A stretch of DNA of 64,000 bases from Paraburkholderia youngii (GTDB lineage Bacteria; Pseudomonadota; Gammaproteobacteria; Burkholderiales; Burkholderiaceae), in assembly GCF_013366925.1 (NCBI RefSeq), contig NZ_JAALDK010000001.1, positions 3,217,165 to 3,281,164 of the forward strand, written 5' to 3'. Positions within the stretch are counted from its first letter, which is position 1. Every line of letters begins with the position of its first letter. The notes beneath the pieces were generated by a model that made no database searches, was not told where the DNA came from, and saw only the letters and a list, made by a program, of their open reading frames with translations. Below are positions 55,191 to 63,280 of this stretch, piece by piece. Position numbers and translations under genes: made by a program.

Positions 55191-55846
55191 CAGATGCGAC
55201 GGTCCGTTTGTTGCCCCGCTTATTGCCCCGCTTTTCGGCCCGCTTTTCGGCCCGCTTCACGGTCCGCCTCACAGCCTGCCTGATGCTCGCGCTCGCCGCC
55301 GCTCTGCTCGGCGCCTGCAAGTCGCCGGCGACGAACTTCTACACGCTGAGCCCCGACGAATCGCTGAGCGGCACCGGCGCGAGCCGGCCGATCGCGGCCG
55401 TGATCGGTCCGGTCACGATTCCCGAGATCGTCGACCGGCCGCAGATCGTCACGCGGATCGGCAACAACGAGGTCGAGGTCAACGAGTTCGACCGCTGGGC
55501 GCAGCCGCTCGGTGGCGACATCGGCCGTGTGATCGCGGCCGACCTCGGCGCACTGCTGAACTCGCAGCAGGTTTCGGTGTTCGATGCGGTACGCGATCCG
55601 TCCGTCGTCTGGCGCGTGCGGATCGACGTGATGCGCTTCGAGTCCGTGCCGGGGCGCGACGTCACCGTCGACGTGCTTTGGGCCGTGCGCCCGCCCGGCA
55701 AGATCCGCGCCGTCACCGGCCGCTCGGTCGCTCGCGAGAGCGTGTCCGGTCCCGGCTTCGAGCCGATCATCGCCGCGCATGATCGCGCGCTCGCCTCGGT
55801 GAGCCGCGATATCGCCGCCGCCGTGCAGGCGAATCCCGCTCAATGA
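55187..55846 (+). CDS. pqiC: PqiC, outer-membrane lipoprotein of the Pqi system
   Basis: 219 residues, ABC-type transport auxiliary (DUF330) family. ATGA overlap with pqiB. A lipobox LLGAC is followed by KSPATNFYTLSP, the family's N-terminal signature, and VIGPVTIPEIVDRPQIVTRI. The leader before the lipobox is unusually long and arginine-rich because of six in-frame 12-bp repeats, giving RLLP RLLP RFSA RFSA RFTV RLTA. Last gene of the efflux/Pqi run. Confidence 0.92.
   Translation: MTDATVRLLPRLLPRFSARFSARFTVRLTACLMLALAAALLGACKSPATNFYTLSPDESLSGTGASRPIAAVIGPVTIPEIVDRPQIVTRIGNNEVEVNEFDRWAQPLGGDIGRVIAADLGALLNSQQVSVFDAVRDPSVVWRVRIDVMRFESVPGRDVTVDVLWAVRPPGKIRAVTGRSVARESVSGPGFEPIIAAHDRALASVSRDIAAAVQANPAQ
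55205..55276 (+). repeat. Six tandem 12-bp repeats in the start of pqiC
   Basis: Imperfect units such as CGCTTTTCGGCC (two identical copies at 55229 and 55241), in frame, coding for repeated Arg-Leu/Phe-x-x in the signal sequence. Confidence 0.8.
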
Positions 55847-55916
55847 CTCGTCGCGGCGCGTCACGTCGACACGCACGGCGCCCGACCCCGGGTGCGGCGC
55901 TGGGTCGCGCGCATAA

Positions 55917-55936
55917 TAAGACCTTGGTCCGATTGC
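55917..55936 (+). promoter_or_regulatory. Shared palindromic motif, copy 5
   Basis: TAAGACCTTGGTCCGATTGC, equal to the consensus, 88 bases before the DUF3141 gene. Confidence 0.7.
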
Positions 55937-56024
55937 CACAGGCCAGGGCCAAATCCACGATTCAATCGATGCACGGCGCGTGCGTCCGCAGCGATCGTGA
56001 CGCGCACCTTTCAGGAGTCTTCCG

Positions 56025-58361
56025 ATGGACGCTGAAACGCTGTTGTCACAAAGCCAGGACATTGCCTCGAAAATCACCCGCGTGCTGCAAAAGCGCACGC
56101 AAATCGCGCAGCAGCATCTGAACGAACGAGTCACCGAAACGCTCGGCCTGGATCACAACGGCGCGCCGACTGCAAGCGCGATGCCCGCGTCATTCGATCC
56201 GCTCAGCGGGTGGCAATACGCGGTGGATGCCGCGCAGCGTTCGCTGCTCTTCTGGGACACGCTATACCGGCGCGGCAATGAATTCGTCGAACGCAGCGTC
56301 AGCGGTCCGACGCCGGTGCTGCATTTCGAGTACGACATGCTGCTCGACGGCCGCACGTTCGAGCGGCCGGTCAACTACGCGCTGCTGCAACTTCGTCCGC
56401 TCGAAGGCGTGGGCGTCGACGTGCGCAAGCGCCCGTATCTGATCATCGATCCGCGCGCGGGCCACGGCCCCGGCATCGGCGGCTTCAAGGACGATTCGCA
56501 GGCGGGCATCGCGCTGCGCGCGGGCTATCCCGTCTACTTCGTGGTGTTCTTTCGCGACCCCGAACCCGGTCAAACTCTGCTCGACGTGTGCAATGCCGAG
56601 CAGCGCTTCGTGCGCAAGGTGCGCGCGCTGCATCCGGACAGTCCGAAGCCCGCGATCATCGGCAATTGCCAGGGCGGCTGGGCGGCGATGATGCTCGCCA
56701 GCTCGGACCCCGAGGAGACCGGCCCGATCGTCATCAACGGTGCGCCGATGTCGTACTGGAGCGCGGCCTGGAGCGAAGGCGAGGGCGACAATCCGATGCG
56801 CTACTCGGGCGGCATGCTGGGCGGCGCGTGGCTCGCGTCGTACGCGGCGGATCTCGGCAACGGCAAGTTCGACGGCGCGTATCTGGTGCAGAACTTCGAA
56901 AACCTGAACCCCGCCAACACGTTCTGGGACAAGTACTACCACCTGTACTCGAACGTCGATACCGAACCGCCGCGCTTTCTGGAATTTGAGCGCTGGTGGG
57001 GCAGCTACTACCTGATGAATCGCGAGGAGATCGAATGGATCACGCGCAACCTGTTCGTCGGCAACAAGCTGTGGTCGGGTGCGGTGACGAACAGCAGCGG
57101 CCAGGCGTTCGATCTGCGTGAAATCCGCTCGCCGATCATCCTGTTCGCGTCGATGGGCGACAACATCACGCCGCCTCAACAGGCGTTCAACTGGGTGGCG
57201 GACCTGTACGGCAGTACCGAGGAGATCAAGGCGCGCGGCCAGGTGATCGTCGGTCTGACGCACCAGAACATCGGTCATCTGGGCATTTTCGTGTCCGGCA
57301 AAGTCGCGAAGAAAGAGCACAAGCAGATCGTCTCCGTGCTCGAGACCATCGAGACGTTTCCGCCCGGGCTCTACGGCATGACCATCAACGAGACGAGGAA
57401 CGCGGCCGGAGAGATCGATTACGAAGTGGAATTTCATGAGCGGCGGCTCGAGGAGATTGCCGCGCGCTTGAACCGCTTCGGCCGCATCGACGAAAAGCCG
57501 TTCGAAGCGGTCGCGGCGGTGTCCGATATGAATCAGCGCATGTATGAACTGTTCGCGCAGCCGTTCGTGCAGGCGATGTCGAACGAAACGAGCGCCCGCA
57601 TGCTGCGCCAGTTCCATCCGCTGCGCTGGCAGCGCTGGGCCGTTTCCGCGATGAACCCGTGGCTTGGCTGGCTGCCGGCGGCGGCGCAGTCGGTGCGTGA
57701 GAATCGTCAGCGGACCGGCGCGGATAACCCGTGGAGCAAGCTCGAACGCAACGGCTCGCAAATGATCAGCGCGTCGCTCGACTATTACCGCGCGATGCGC
57801 GACGCGGTGACCGAGGCCGGCTTCTTCAGCGTGTACGCGAACCTGTATGCGACGTACCTGAGCAAGCCCACGGCCGACGGCGCGCCCGCACAGGCCGGCG
57901 CGATCGATCCGCGCGAGCTGCCGTTCGTGCGCACCGCGTTGGAGGCGATCGGCGACGGCGGCTACACGGAGGCGCTCGCGCGCGCGGCCTTCCTGTTGTC
58001 GCAAAGAGGCGAGACGTTGCCGCTCGCGCGCTACGAGCTGCGCAAGGAGATCGCCGAAAGCTACGCGGAGTACCTGCCCGACATCAGCAGCGATCACTGG
58101 CGGCGCATCCGGGGCGAGCAGGAAATCATCGTCAGCCTCGAACCGGACCAGGCGATTGCGACGCTGCCTAAGCTGCTTTCCCATAGCGAGGACCGCGAGC
58201 GCTTTCTGCAACTGCTCGACAAGCTGGCGAGCGATGAGCGCGTGTTGAACGCGTCGCCCGACGCCGCGCAAAAGGACGCGTTCGAACGCATCCGCGCGGT
58301 GCTGGGTTCGCGAGTGAACCGCAAGCGCGACGCCCGTTTGCCTGACCCCACGCGCATGTGA
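56025..58361 (+). CDS. DUF3141 protein, PHA-synthase-like hydrolase fold
   Basis: 778 residues. The first 350 resemble polyhydroxyalkanoate synthases: a lipase-like elbow with cysteine as nucleophile (GNCQGGW), an acid in FASMGDNITPPQQ and the histidine in NIGHLGIFVSG. The rest is helical with no known motif. No signal peptide. DUF3141 genes are commonly found with phosphotransacetylase and acetate kinase, as here. It may polymerise, bind or hydrolyse acyl-CoA or PHA; the exact reaction is unknown. Leads the operon that follows, with the shared motif upstream. Confidence 0.88.
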   Translation: MDAETLLSQSQDIASKITRVLQKRTQIAQQHLNERVTETLGLDHNGAPTASAMPASFDPLSGWQYAVDAAQRSLLFWDTLYRRGNEFVERSVSGPTPVLHFEYDMLLDGRTFERPVNYALLQLRPLEGVGVDVRKRPYLIIDPRAGHGPGIGGFKDDSQAGIALRAGYPVYFVVFFRDPEPGQTLLDVCNAEQRFVRKVRALHPDSPKPAIIGNCQGGWAAMMLASSDPEETGPIVINGAPMSYWSAAWSEGEGDNPMRYSGGMLGGAWLASYAADLGNGKFDGAYLVQNFENLNPANTFWDKYYHLYSNVDTEPPRFLEFERWWGSYYLMNREEIEWITRNLFVGNKLWSGAVTNSSGQAFDLREIRSPIILFASMGDNITPPQQAFNWVADLYGSTEEIKARGQVIVGLTHQNIGHLGIFVSGKVAKKEHKQIVSVLETIETFPPGLYGMTINETRNAAGEIDYEVEFHERRLEEIAARLNRFGRIDEKPFEAVAAVSDMNQRMYELFAQPFVQAMSNETSARMLRQFHPLRWQRWAVSAMNPWLGWLPAAAQSVRENRQRTGADNPWSKLERNGSQMISASLDYYRAMRDAVTEAGFFSVYANLYATYLSKPTADGAPAQAGAIDPRELPFVRTALEAIGDGGYTEALARAAFLLSQRGETLPLARYELRKEIAESYAEYLPDISSDHWRRIRGEQEIIVSLEPDQAIATLPKLLSHSEDRERFLQLLDKLASDERVLNASPDAAQKDAFERIRAVLGSRVNRKRDARLPDPTRM

Positions 58362-58455
58362 GCGAGCGGCGCGTTGCGCGGCCGGATGCAAGCGTGACGC
58401 AACGGCGCATCGCGCGTCACGAATCTAACGCGTTGTACACACGAGGAATAAGCCG

Positions 58456-59391
58456 ATGGAAAAGCACGCGAAGTATCAGCGCCTGATCGAGTTCTGCCAG
58501 ACGCTGCCGGCGATGCCGACAGCGGTCGCGCACCCGTGCGACCAGAGTTCGCTGCACGGCGCGGTGGAAGCGGCGGGCATGGGCCTGATCGCGCCGGTTC
58601 TCGTCGGGCCGCGCGTCCGTATCGAAGCGATCGCCGCCGAGCACGGCATCGACATCTCGGACTTCACGATCGTCGATGCAGCGCATAGCCATGCCGCTGC
58701 CGCTGTAGCCGTACAACTGGTGCGCGAAGGCAAGGCCGAGGCCATGATGAAGGGCAGCCTGCACACCGACGAGCTGATGGCCGAGGTGATTCGCCGTGAC
58801 ACCGGCCTGCGCACCGAGCGGCGCATCAGCCATTGCTTCGTGATGGACGTGCCCGCGTACGAGAACGCGCTGATCATCAGCGACGCCGCGATCAACATTG
58901 CGCCGACGCTCGAAGAGAAGGTCGACATCCTGCAGAACGCGATCGATCTTGGGCACGCGCTGAAATTCGACGAAGTCCGCGTGGCGATCCTGTCCGCGAC
59001 CGAGAGCGTCAATCCGAAGATTCCATCGACGGTGGAAGCGGCGGCGCTGTGCAAGATGGTGGACCGCGGACAGATCACCGGCGGGCTCGTCGACGGTCCG
59101 CTTGCACTCGACAACGCGATCAGCCTCGAAGCCATGCGCATCAAGAAGATCGAGTCGCGGGTGGCGGGACGCGCCAATGTACTGGTGGTGCCGGACCTCG
59201 AAGCGGGCAACATGCTGGCGAAAAGCCTGTCGTTTTTGGCCGGCGCGGACGCGGCGGGCATCGTGCTAGGCGCGCGCGTGCCGATCATTCTGACGAGCCG
59301 CGCGGATTCGCTGTCCACGCGTCTCGCGTCGTGCGCGGTCGCCGCACTGGTGGCGAAGGCAAGGCGCGAGGCCGCCAAGGTGGTCGGGTGA
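58456..59391 (+). CDS. pta: Phosphate acetyltransferase (PTA/PTB domain)
   Basis: 311 residues; converts acetyl-CoA and phosphate to acetyl phosphate. Family segments include MMKGSLHTDELM, ISHCFVMDVPAY, VDILQNAIDLGHAL and VLSATESVN-like ILSATESVNPKIPST, and C-terminal IVLGARVPIILTSRAD. It is the short, single-domain type annotated as enoyl-CoA hydratase/phosphate acetyltransferase but lacks the MaoC-like hydratase domain. Its product is used by the acetate kinase encoded 4 bases downstream, so the pair makes ATP without respiration. Confidence 0.92.
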   Translation: MEKHAKYQRLIEFCQTLPAMPTAVAHPCDQSSLHGAVEAAGMGLIAPVLVGPRVRIEAIAAEHGIDISDFTIVDAAHSHAAAAVAVQLVREGKAEAMMKGSLHTDELMAEVIRRDTGLRTERRISHCFVMDVPAYENALIISDAAINIAPTLEEKVDILQNAIDLGHALKFDEVRVAILSATESVNPKIPSTVEAAALCKMVDRGQITGGLVDGPLALDNAISLEAMRIKKIESRVAGRANVLVVPDLEAGNMLAKSLSFLAGADAAGIVLGARVPIILTSRADSLSTRLASCAVAALVAKARREAAKVVG

Positions 59392-59395
59392 CGCC

Positions 59396-60571
59396 ATGTC
59401 GGATGTGATCCTCGTATTGAACGCAGGCTCGTCGAGCCTCAAGTTCCGAGCCTTCGACGCGCAACACGCGCAACTCGAGCTGATTCTGCGCGGCCAGATC
59501 GAAGCGCTTTACACGAACCCGCGTTTTCGCGCGACCGATCGCGACGGCAACGTCAGCTCGCACGAATGGGGCGACGGCCATCGCCTCGGCCATCAGGGCG
59601 CGATCGAATATCTGGGCGGCTTCTTGCGCGAGCACGGCAGCGGCAATCAACTGAAGGCGGTCGGGCATCGTGTCGTGCATGGCGGACAGCGCTTTGTCGG
59701 CCCCGTCCTCGTGACCCCCGAGGTCATCGACCAGCTGGACAGCCTGAGCCCGCTCGCGCCGCTGCATCAGCCGCATAACCTCGCGCCGATCCGCATCCTT
59801 GCGCAACTGCGTCCCGACCTTCCACAGGTCGCGTGCTTCGACACCACGTTTCATCGCACGCAGACCGAGACCGCGCAAGCCTATGCGCTGCCCCCGTCGA
59901 TTACCGACCACGGCGTGCGGCGCTATGGCTTTCACGGGCTTTCGTACGAATACATCGCGAGCGTGCTGCCGCAGATCGCACCGGACGCGGCGGCGGGGCG
60001 CACCGTGGTCGCGCATCTGGGCAACGGCGCGAGCATGTGCGCGATGGTCGCGGGCAAGAGCGTGGCCAGCACGATGGGCTTCACGGCGGTGGAAGGCCTG
60101 CCGATGGGCACGCGTTGCGGCAGCCTCGACCCCGGCGTGATTCTTTATCTGCTCGACGAGCTGAAGATGGATTCGCAGGCGATCGCGGACCTGATTTACA
60201 AGGGCTCGGGGCTGCTCGGCCTGTCGGGCATCGGGGGCGACATGCGCGTGCTGCTCGACAGCGACGACCCGCGCGCGCGCTTTGCCATCGACGTCTACAC
60301 CTACCGCATCGGGCGCGAACTCGGCAGTCTCGCGGCGGCGATGCAAGGTATCGACGCGCTGGTGCTGACGGCCGGCATCGGCGAGCACGCGGTCGAGATT
60401 CGCGAGCGCATCGTGCGCGACGCCGCGTGGCTCGGCGCCGAACTCGACGACGCGGCCAATCGGGCGAACGGGTCGCTGATCACGACCGCTTCGAGCAAGC
60501 TGGCGGTCTGGGTCGTGCCCACCAACGAGGAACTGATGATTGCCCGTCATACGCGCGCTATCGCCCCATAG
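59396..60571 (+). CDS. ackA: Acetate kinase
   Basis: 391 residues. Phosphate-binding VLNAGSSSLKF at the N terminus, GHRVVHGG, FDTTFHRT, RRYGFHGLSYEYI, HLGNGAS and TAGIGEHAVEIRE are all present. Makes acetate and ATP from acetyl phosphate. ATG 59396 starts 4 bases after the pta stop; fabI follows 12 bases on, so the three are one operon. Confidence 0.96.
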   Translation: MSDVILVLNAGSSSLKFRAFDAQHAQLELILRGQIEALYTNPRFRATDRDGNVSSHEWGDGHRLGHQGAIEYLGGFLREHGSGNQLKAVGHRVVHGGQRFVGPVLVTPEVIDQLDSLSPLAPLHQPHNLAPIRILAQLRPDLPQVACFDTTFHRTQTETAQAYALPPSITDHGVRRYGFHGLSYEYIASVLPQIAPDAAAGRTVVAHLGNGASMCAMVAGKSVASTMGFTAVEGLPMGTRCGSLDPGVILYLLDELKMDSQAIADLIYKGSGLLGLSGIGGDMRVLLDSDDPRARFAIDVYTYRIGRELGSLAAAMQGIDALVLTAGIGEHAVEIRERIVRDAAWLGAELDDAANRANGSLITTASSKLAVWVVPTNEELMIARHTRAIAP

Positions 60572-60583
60572 AGGAGTTTCATC

Positions 60584-61366
60584 ATGTCTGTCGAGCAACC
60601 GCGTTTGATTCTCGAAGGTGCGAAGGCCCTCGTGACCGGCGTCGCCAACGAGCATTCGATTGCCTATGGATGCGCGAAGGCGTTTCGCGAGCTCGGCGCG
60701 AGCGTCGCGCTCACCTATGCGAACGACAAGGCCCTTCCTTATGTGGAACCGATCGCCAAAGCACTCGATGCCGAGATCTTCATGCCGCTCGACGTAACGG
60801 GCGAGGACGAAATGGAGGCCGTGTTCGACCGGATCGAGAAAACTTGGGGGGAGCTCGACATTCTCGTTCACGCCGTTGCATGGGCGCCCAAAGCGGATCT
60901 GCAGAGCGGCTTGCTGCAATCGTCGCGCGAGGGCTTCCTGAGCGCGATCGATATCTCCTGCCATTCGTTCGTGCGGATGGCGCGCCTCGCCGCGCCGCTG
61001 ATGAAAGACGGCGGCACCATGCTGACGATGAGCTACTACGGCGCGAACAAGGTGGTGCCGAATTACAACCTGATGGGCCCCGTCAAGGCGGCGCTCGAAG
61101 CCTGCGCGCGCTATCTGGCGTTCGAGCTGGGACCGAGGGGCATCCGCGTGCACGCGATTTCTCCCGGACCGCTGCAGACTCGCGCCGCTTCGGGCCTGAG
61201 GGATTTCGAGCTGCTGCTCAACGAAGCGGTGCAGCGCGCGCCGCTCGGCGAACTGGTCGACATCATGGACGTCGGCTATACCTGTGCGTTTCTGGCCACG
61301 CCGTATGCGCGGCGAGTGTCCGGTTCCACCTTGTATATCGACGGCGGATTGAACATCGTCGCTTAG
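60584..61366 (+). CDS. fabI: NADH-dependent enoyl-ACP reductase
   Basis: 260 residues of the FabI branch of the SDR family. Active site Y-x6-K within YYGANKVVPNYNLMGPVKAA, cofactor loop VTGVANEHSIAYG and the C-terminal SGSTLYIDGGLNI. GAGGAG precedes the ATG. Reduces the last double bond in fatty-acid elongation. A second, operon-linked copy next to pta-ackA suggests a special role, perhaps as a redox sink for NADH under oxygen limitation; the housekeeping gene would be elsewhere. Confidence 0.95.
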   Translation: MSVEQPRLILEGAKALVTGVANEHSIAYGCAKAFRELGASVALTYANDKALPYVEPIAKALDAEIFMPLDVTGEDEMEAVFDRIEKTWGELDILVHAVAWAPKADLQSGLLQSSREGFLSAIDISCHSFVRMARLAAPLMKDGGTMLTMSYYGANKVVPNYNLMGPVKAALEACARYLAFELGPRGIRVHAISPGPLQTRAASGLRDFELLLNEAVQRAPLGELVDIMDVGYTCAFLATPYARRVSGSTLYIDGGLNIVA

Positions 61367-61386
61367 GGTCTGGAGGAGTAAGCATC

Positions 61387-61644
61387 ATGGCTGAACTGTT
61401 TCTTGGAAACGTCGAGGAAAGCGTCTCCGACGAAGAGATCGGCGAGTTCCTGATTCGCTACGGATTCCCGCGCTTCAGTTCGATCCAGCGGGTGCCCGGT
61501 ACGGGTTCGCGTCCGGGTGCGGTGGTCGTCTTCGACGACGTGCCCACGGACGGGCTGCGCATACTGCAAAGCCGCGTGCATAACCTGTTCTGGAAGAACC
61601 ACACGATCGTCGCGCAACTGCTGCCGGAGCGCGACGAGTCGTAA
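61387..61644 (+). CDS. Small RRM-like RNA-binding protein
   Basis: 85 residues. It starts with LFLGNVEESVSDEEIGEFLI, which fits RNP2 and the first helix of an RNA-recognition motif; GAVVVFDD later could be a degenerate RNP1. Bacterial RRM proteins of this size bind mRNA in cold or other stresses. GGAGGAG precedes the ATG by 6-9 bases. Position in the pta-ackA-fabI operon suggests a role in adjusting expression there. RRM assignment is by pattern only. Confidence 0.75.
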   Translation: MAELFLGNVEESVSDEEIGEFLIRYGFPRFSSIQRVPGTGSRPGAVVVFDDVPTDGLRILQSRVHNLFWKNHTIVAQLLPERDES

Positions 61645-61663
61645 CGGGCGACGGGAGCCGGAG

Positions 61664-62680
61664 ATGGGTCTGTTGTCGTGGCTGACGAAGCGCAGCGCTG
61701 CCCCGGAGAGCGACGATCAGCAGGCGCAGGAAATCGTCGAGCGGATCGTCGGGCTCTGTCCGTCGTTGCGGCTCGCGCGCAACTATGCGTCGCGCCTGCG
61801 GCCCGCCGTGCAACACACGCTCGCCTATCTGGACCGGCTCGCCGATGAAGTGCCCCCCGCGCGCGAAGCGAGCGCGGCGGCGTGGGCGACCGACCCATAC
61901 ATCCACGCCTTTTTCGCCACACCCGACGACGTCTGCCCGGTCTTCAACCGCTCCCACGAGCTGAATCAGTTCTTCAACGACCATCCCGTTGCCGATCCGG
62001 TATTCGCGGTGCTCGGCATGGCCTTCGACGAGCGGCGCGTTTTCGGCGTCGGCCAAAGAGGCGAGACGACCCAGACCGACCTCGCGCAGACGACCCTCAA
62101 CTTCAGCGATCACCAGGTGCGCGTGTGCGGCGAGTCCGAAGCCGCGCTGCGGCGTGAAATCCTGTTGCGGATCGTCGATCAGCTCGTGCTCGAAGGCCTC
62201 GGCAAGATCGAGGCCGAGACCTCGCGGCAGGACGCATTGGAACGCGAAAGGGCGCTGCTGAAAACGCGTCTGACGATTCTCGAACGGCAAGGGGCGGGCG
62301 TGCGCTCGCTGCTGGGTAGCGACGCGTCGTCGAATTACGCGGAGGTGGCGAAGCTGCAGGCGCAGATCGAAGAGAACGATCAGGCTCTAGCGCAACTGGG
62401 CCTGAAGACCGAGGCGCTGGAGCGGCATCTCGACGTGATGTGCGGTGTGCTGCAGGCGCCGGACGCGCATGTCTACGTGCGCAAGAGAAAATACCGGCTC
62501 GACAGGATGAACGTCGTCGTGGAAGACGGCGATACACGGCCCGCGCACGAAATCGAGTTTCGCCTTGCGCATCTGCCGGCAAGTCCCAATGCGATGCGGG
62601 TTTTCTCGACGGTGCGTTTCCGACGCGCTGATTTTTCGCCGCTCTTCAGCGACCTCGCGCAAGCGCACCGCCTGCTCTGA
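61664..62680 (+). CDS. Cytoplasmic coiled-coil protein, last gene of the pta-ackA-fabI operon
   Basis: 338 residues, no signal peptide. The centre (about residues 155-260) is a heptad-rich helical region (LRREILLRIVDQLVLEGLGK, LERERALLKTRLTILERQ, VAKLQAQIEENDQALAQLGL). The N-terminal 150 residues contain ATDPYIHAFFATPDDVCPVF, which I do not recognise as a domain. C-terminal part predicted mixed. GGAG precedes the ATG, 19 bases after the RRM-like gene. Unknown function; seen here as part of the low-oxygen-type operon. Confidence 0.8.
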   Translation: MGLLSWLTKRSAAPESDDQQAQEIVERIVGLCPSLRLARNYASRLRPAVQHTLAYLDRLADEVPPAREASAAAWATDPYIHAFFATPDDVCPVFNRSHELNQFFNDHPVADPVFAVLGMAFDERRVFGVGQRGETTQTDLAQTTLNFSDHQVRVCGESEAALRREILLRIVDQLVLEGLGKIEAETSRQDALERERALLKTRLTILERQGAGVRSLLGSDASSNYAEVAKLQAQIEENDQALAQLGLKTEALERHLDVMCGVLQAPDAHVYVRKRKYRLDRMNVVVEDGDTRPAHEIEFRLAHLPASPNAMRVFSTVRFRRADFSPLFSDLAQAHRLL

Positions 62681-62695
62681 TGCGAGCCATGCTCG

Positions 62696-62788
62696 CTATT
62701 TGACCGTGACCGGTGCCTCCGTCTGACCGAACCCCGTATTCGCGACACACACGAGCGCCGCCGCGACGATCAGTTTGCGGTTAATCAT
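62696..62788 (-). CDS. 30-residue secreted peptide
   Basis: MINRKLIVAAALVCVANTGF then GQTEAPVTVK. A basic start, a hydrophobic stretch and a likely cleavage after FGQ or NTG resemble a signal peptide followed by about ten residues. A ribosome site AAGGGG stands 7 bases before the ATG. It follows the Gly-zipper gene by 18 bases on the same strand, so the two are probably co-transcribed. Too short for routine gene callers. Confidence 0.55.
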   Translation of the reverse strand: MINRKLIVAAALVCVANTGFGQTEAPVTVK

Positions 62789-62806
62789 GCTGTTCCCCTT
62801 GTGTGG

Positions 62807-63280
62807 TCAATTGACGGTGTAACCCCGGCCCGACATGCATGCGGCGAAAGCGCGATTGAACGTGTCCATCGCGCCCTGCGTTTGCGCCTGCGAATTCGCC
62901 GCGGCCGCGCGCCGGTTCTGCCGCGCGCGCGATCCACCCACCATCGTGCCGGTCGCCGCGCCGATCGCCGCGCCCTTGCCGGCGTCGCCCGCAATCGCGC
63001 CGATGATTGCGCCGCCGGCCGCGCCGCGCGCCGCGCCCTGCACGCGCTCGCCGCCTCCCACCGCGGGGCCGGAAGGCGGGGGCGGGGCGTTGGCGACCTG
63101 GGTCGGATCGATGCCGGTATTGTTCTTCGCCCACGCATAGCAGGCCCCTTCGTCCTGCTGCTGTTGCTGCGGGCTCTGCCCTCTGGCCGGATACGCTATC
63201 GGCCTCGATTGCGCGATGCCTTCGAGCGATAGCGACGCCGTCAACGCAGCAATAACGGCATATTTCGTCGATTTGTTCAC
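62807..63280 (-). CDS. Periplasmic glycine-zipper protein
   Basis: 157 residues from a GTG at 63280, preceded by AAGGAG. Signal peptide to about residue 23 (ending GIAQ). The centre has a glycine-zipper region (GAARGAAGGAIIGAIAGDAG then KGAAIGAATGTMVGG) of the YMGG/OmpA-like type that inserts in membranes, and the C terminus ends FAACMSGRGYTVN. A Gln-rich segment and CYAWAKNNTGIDP precede it, the latter like a known DUF. The frame runs further upstream but without support. Copy 6 of the shared motif is 173 bases upstream. Confidence 0.85.
   Translation of the reverse strand: MNKSTKYAVIAALTASLSLEGIAQSRPIAYPARGQSPQQQQQDEGACYAWAKNNTGIDPTQVANAPPPPSGPAVGGGERVQGAARGAAGGAIIGAIAGDAGKGAAIGAATGTMVGGSRARQNRRAAAANSQAQTQGAMDTFNRAFAACMSGRGYTVN

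Noticed and set aside
56262..58391. 709-codon frame on the minus strand
   Set aside because: Antisense shadow of the DUF3141 gene, as shown by Arg/His/Ala-rich composition.
59285..61153. 622-codon frame on the minus strand
   Set aside because: Antisense shadow of pta, ackA and fabI.
62682..62696. GCGAGC / GCTCGC hairpin after the coiled-coil gene
   Set aside because: Only six pairs with a 3-base loop and no proper T run; too weak to call a terminator.
62806..62815. GTCAATTGAC, looks like an FNR box
   Set aside because: Half-sites point the wrong way round and it overlaps the 3' end of the Gly-zipper gene.
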